The position numbers and the translations under genes are program-made. A DNA stretch of 64,000 nucleotides from Lysobacterales bacterium (GTDB lineage Bacteria; Pseudomonadota; Gammaproteobacteria; Nevskiales; Salinisphaeraceae), in NCBI GenBank assembly GCA_002715985.1, contig PBAO01000015.1, forward strand, positions 4,978 through 68,977. Reading direction: 5' to 3'. The notes under the pieces are model-generated. The model saw only the letters and a list, made by a program, of their open reading frames with translations, had not been told where the DNA came from and ran no database searches. Positions within the stretch are counted from its first letter, which is position 1. Each line of letters begins with the position of its first letter. This document shows, piece by piece, positions 61,001 to 64,000 of the stretch.

Positions 61001-62702
61001 AACGCCCCGGTGCGATATCGATCGGGGCAAGGCCCGTGGCCGTATCGCCGTAGTGAACGGGGGCGGGGCGCGCGGCTGCACCGTGCGCCTGGCACCAGGC
61101 CAGCCATTCGTGCCACCAGGACTCATGATAGCCCGGCGCCCCGGCCCGCCAATCAGCGGCCGTCTCCCCCTGACCACAGACATCACTGGCATACATCGTG
61201 CCCTCGCCCGGTGGACAGACCAATGACTGCACGTGCCCGGCCCCAACCAGCACGAAACGAGAGGGCGCACTCAGACGTGCGGCGCTTTCGTGACAGGCGC
61301 GCCACGGGGTGATGTGGTCTTTTTCCCCGGCCATGACGAACACATCGCAGTCGATCGCCGACAGGTCGATCGCGATATCGTCGATCATGATCCCGCCGGG
61401 GCGCGCCAGCGCGTCGTCGCCATAGATGCGCAGCAGATCGGCGTGCAGTCGCGCCGGCAGCCGGGTGGTATCGGCGTTCCAATACAGGATATCGCTGGCC
61501 GGCGGGCGCTGGCCGAGCACGTAGTTATTGGTCACGAACCGCCAGATCATGTCCTCGGGGCGCAGCCAGGCAAAAGCCCGTGCCATGTCGGCCCCATCGA
61601 GTACGCCCGTCGTCGAGGATCGCGCCAGGGCGTGTCGCACGGCGCGTTCGTCATGGGCCCGGCCGGCGTCGTCGGTTGCCAGACTCTTGCCCAGCAGCGT
61701 GACGAACAACGACAGACAGGCCACATCGGCCGATGCGGCCCCGGGCGCGACGTCGCGGGCGCGACGATAGGCCAGCGCCACGGCCGCGGTGAGCCCGCCG
61801 GCACAGGCGCCCACGAGCTTGACCGCGGCGCCGTCATTGAGGGTGGCCACACGCTCGATCGCTTGATCCACGGCCTTGACGTAATCCGCCAGCCCCCAGT
61901 GCTTCTGGGCAGCCGTGGGGTTGCGCCAGGACAGCATGAAAACCGGCTGACCGGCGGCCAGCGCATAGCGCACAAAGCTGTTCTCGCCCGATAGATCGAA
62001 GACATAGAACTTGTTGATCTGAGGCGGCACGATGAGGATGGGCGATGCATCCTGCTCGGGCGTGGCCGGGGCGTACTGGATCAGCTCGACCAGTGCATCA
62101 CGATAGATGACCGCCCCCGGCGTGGCCGCGATGTTCTTGCCGATCGTGAATGCGGACGTGTCGACCTGGCGCGGCAGCCCGTGGTGACGCGTCATGTCAT
62201 CGACGAACTGCACCAGCCCGGTGAGCATCGATGCGCCCTTCGTGGCCCGGGCGCGCGCATAGAAACCGGGATGCAGGAAGAAAAGATTGCTCGGCGCCCC
62301 GGCTGCCATGGCATGACGCACGACAAAGCGCAGGCGATCGCGCGTGGTGTCGTCGACCGTGAGTGCGTCGACCAGATCGGTCAGCGCCTGTGACCAGGCC
62401 AGATAGATCTGCAGGGTGCGCCGGAACACCGGATGCGCCTGCCAGGAGTGATCGGTGAAACGTCGGTCGCCGGCGTGCGGGGCGAGCGGCGCACGCCCCA
62501 AGGCGATGAGCGCCAGACGGGCAACCAGGGCCATCTCGATGCGTGCCACGGTCAAGGGCTGGCGCGCACTGGCCGCCACGAGTTCGGACATCGAGCGCGA
62601 CAACGAGGGCCACTCCGCTCGACGGCTGGGATCCATGACCTCGGGCTCGGCCGAGGGCAGTTCGGGGGAGCTAGCAGCTGAGCGGGGCCTGGCAATCGGC
62701 AT
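60984..62702 (-). CDS. phaC: Polyhydroxyalkanoate synthase (class I/II)
   Basis: A 572-residue PHA synthase that polymerises 3-hydroxyacyl-CoA into storage granules. The lipase-like box is VGACAGGLT with nucleophile Cys300. The catalytic aspartate is in GEKDHITPW and the histidine in GAGHVQSLVCPPG. Other family segments are LIVPPQINKFYVFDL, SWRNPTAAQKHWG and the C-terminal APGRYV. ATG at 62702 is chosen; a TTG at 62762 would add 20 residues. No phaA, phaB, phasin or PhaE is adjacent. The next two genes, both overlapping, encode PhaZ-like proteins. Confidence 0.93.
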   Translation of the reverse strand: MPIARPRSAASSPELPSAEPEVMDPSRRAEWPSLSRSMSELVAASARQPLTVARIEMALVARLALIALGRAPLAPHAGDRRFTDHSWQAHPVFRRTLQIYLAWSQALTDLVDALTVDDTTRDRLRFVVRHAMAAGAPSNLFFLHPGFYARARATKGASMLTGLVQFVDDMTRHHGLPRQVDTSAFTIGKNIAATPGAVIYRDALVELIQYAPATPEQDASPILIVPPQINKFYVFDLSGENSFVRYALAAGQPVFMLSWRNPTAAQKHWGLADYVKAVDQAIERVATLNDGAAVKLVGACAGGLTAAVALAYRRARDVAPGAASADVACLSLFVTLLGKSLATDDAGRAHDERAVRHALARSSTTGVLDGADMARAFAWLRPEDMIWRFVTNNYVLGQRPPASDILYWNADTTRLPARLHADLLRIYGDDALARPGGIMIDDIAIDLSAIDCDVFVMAGEKDHITPWRACHESAARLSAPSRFVLVGAGHVQSLVCPPGEGTMYASDVCGQGETAADWRAGAPGYHESWWHEWLAWCQAHGAAARPAPVHYGDTATGLAPIDIAPGRYVRQR

Positions 62703-62803
62703 GAGCAACTCACGGCTCGACGAGGCCACGGGAATGGCTCGTCGCAGGGAATACCCTGTCAATCGTTACAATGCGCCGAGCATCAATTCAAGCGAAACCG
62801 GTC

Positions 62804-64000
62804 ATGGCATCTTTCGGCGCGATCAAACAAGGCTACGAACGCATCGTTTGGGCGCGCGACCCCGAGGATCTGGCGCTCTACAAGCGCGTGCCCCTGCGTG
62901 CTGCGCGTATCATCATCGCGCTCATCGGCGATTTTCGTGACGGCGATATCACGCTGCGCGCCATGAGCCTGGTCTATACCACGCTCGTCTCGCTGGTTCC
63001 GCTTCTGGCACTGGCGTTCTCGTTGCTCAAGGCCTTTGGCGCGGACAATGCCCTGCGGCCGACGCTGGCCCGTTTTCTGGCGCCGTTGGGCAGTGGCAGC
63101 ACGGCCATCGTCGACAAGATCGTGGATTTCGTCTCCAACGTGCAGGTCGGCGTTCTCGGGGCGATCGGCGTGGTGGCCCTGATCTATTCCGTGCTGTCGC
63201 TGATACAGAAAGTCGAGGCCGGCTGCAATTTCATCTGGCGGGTGCGCCAGCCCCGCCCGCTGGGCCGACGTGTCACCGAATACATCAGCGTGCTGGTCGT
63301 CGGGCCTCTGGTCATCCTGGCGGCAGCGAGTCTCACGGCCAGTGTGTCGAAGAATTCGACCGTGGTGTATCTGTCGCAGTACCAGGGCTTTGGCATGGCG
63401 CTGTATGCAGCCGGCCACGTCCTGCCCTATGTGCTCTACAGCATCGCCTTCACGGCACTGTTCAAGTTCATTCCCAACACGCGCGTCAAGCTTGTACCCG
63501 CAATCGGCGGCGGCATTTTCGCCGGCGTGCTGTGGCAGACCGCCAGTATCGGGTTTTCCGTGTTCGCCAGCAACGCCGGTAACGTCAACGCGATCTACTC
63601 GAGTTTCGCGATTCTCATCCTTCTGCTGATCTGGCTGTATGTGTCGTGGATGATCGTGTTGCTGGGGTGCCGGGTCGCGTTCTGGATTCAGCACCCCGAG
63701 CGTTTGATGCCCGGCGACTACCCGCCACGGCTGGGCAGCCGCGAAGCCGAGCGTCTGGTGCTTCGTATCGCGACCGAGATCGCGCGTCGCTTTTCGCTCG
63801 GCGAGCCCGCCACCGATGTAGCGCATCTGTCACAACAGCTGCATGCCGCCCCCGATCATGTCCATCGCGCGGTCGAGCGTCTGGTCGTCGCGGATGTCCT
63901 CATCGAAACCGAACAGGGCTCTGCCACCCAGGCCCTGGTCCCCAAACGCGATATCCGGCGCATCCGCGTGGCCGATATCGTCGCCGTGGTGGCCAACGGC
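62804..64000 (+). CDS. YihY/UPF0761-family inner membrane protein with C-terminal domain (3' end cut off)
   Basis: The first 399 codons of a YihY/UPF0761 membrane protein (once named RNase BN in error); the stop lies beyond the window. Six or so helices contain the family motifs DGDITLRAMSLVYTTLVSLVPLLAL, AIYSSFAILILLLIWLYVSW and FIPNTRVKLVPAIGGG. From about residue 310 comes a cytoplasmic extension (LVLRIATEIARRFSLGEP, then HVHRAVERLVVADVL) that looks like a winged-helix domain. Such extensions occur in the longer members of about 400-430 residues. It is divergent from phaC. Its function is unknown. Confidence 0.92.
   Translation, partial: MASFGAIKQGYERIVWARDPEDLALYKRVPLRAARIIIALIGDFRDGDITLRAMSLVYTTLVSLVPLLALAFSLLKAFGADNALRPTLARFLAPLGSGSTAIVDKIVDFVSNVQVGVLGAIGVVALIYSVLSLIQKVEAGCNFIWRVRQPRPLGRRVTEYISVLVVGPLVILAAASLTASVSKNSTVVYLSQYQGFGMALYAAGHVLPYVLYSIAFTALFKFIPNTRVKLVPAIGGGIFAGVLWQTASIGFSVFASNAGNVNAIYSSFAILILLLIWLYVSWMIVLLGCRVAFWIQHPERLMPGDYPPRLGSREAERLVLRIATEIARRFSLGEPATDVAHLSQQLHAAPDHVHRAVERLVVADVLIETEQGSATQALVPKRDIRRIRVADIVAVVANG

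Noticed and set aside
62740-62765. TTGACA on the minus strand upstream of phaC as a -35 box
   Set aside because: No acceptable -10 box lies 16-18 bases downstream, so a promoter is not supported.
1-64000. CRISPR arrays, rRNA genes, prophage or intact transposase genes
   Set aside because: No regularly spaced direct repeats, rRNA-like stretches, integrase, transposase or phage structural genes were seen.

Overview
The window is a chromosomal segment of a GC-rich gammaproteobacterium. Several gene neighbourhoods have the usual gammaproteobacterial order: hemA-prfA-prmC divergent from lolB, then tRNA-Gln-prs-rplY-pth-ychF; purM-purN beside a PerM-type permease and hda; metG divergent from apbC; nth near metG. 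Two routes to glycine betaine, very acidic tails on L25 and an FKBP lipoprotein, and a polyhydroxyalkanoate (PHA) synthase suggest a salt-adapted, carbon-storing bacterium. A Salinisphaera-like organism is my guess from memory, not something the sequence proves. I see no rRNA, CRISPR array, prophage or intact insertion sequence.

Left third (1-20.4 kb), metabolic islands. A truncated flavoprotein and a YeeE/YedE sulfur-compound permease are followed by sugar genes: gluconokinase, an SMP-30 lactonase, a galactose-dehydrogenase-like oxidoreductase and aldose 1-epimerase. A copper module (copA, a CsoR-family repressor, copZ and a likely operator) and an esterase come next, then dgoK-dgoA-dgoD on the other strand. 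Together the two sugar blocks can encode the De Ley-Doudoroff route: galactose to galactonolactone, galactonate, KDGal, KDPGal, then pyruvate and glyceraldehyde-3-phosphate. Next are choline sulfatase, an AbrB-type membrane protein and a three-gene carnitine-to-betaine operon. An ABC1-family kinase with a DUF2505 protein ends this part.

Middle (20.4-49 kb), mostly housekeeping. A 314-bp element with perfect 26-bp inverted ends lies just upstream of the ABC1 kinase gene. Two tRNAs (Met-CAT, Gln-TTG) have recognisable promoters. ispE is missing from its usual place between lolB and prs. Other genes are an NAD-type isocitrate dehydrogenase, an L,D-transpeptidase/CDF-like/JAMM-peptidase trio, proS, a lytic transglycosylase, hda, purMN, dcd, apbC and metG. 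A quinone-oxidoreductase-like gene and an 870-residue protein of unknown function lie between dcd and apbC.

Right third (49-64 kb). A stand-alone RnfB-like ferredoxin, nth, a FAH-family hydrolase, a tandem pair of related uncharacterised envelope proteins, pckA, an FKBP lipoprotein, argG, rnt and plsC lead to a PHA block. There phaC is followed by two overlapping PhaZ-like alpha/beta-hydrolase genes, both with glycine where the nucleophilic serine belongs. A truncated YihY-family membrane protein reaches the right edge.

A dispersed, partly palindromic intergenic repeat occurs at least four times (near 11.2, 30.7, 48.9 and 49.8 kb). The most unusual items are the two PhaZ-like proteins without a nucleophile, the 314-bp inverted-repeat element, the CDF-like protein without metal ligands, the 870-residue protein, the paralogous envelope pair, and gntK, which has no usual start codon upstream of its first strand.
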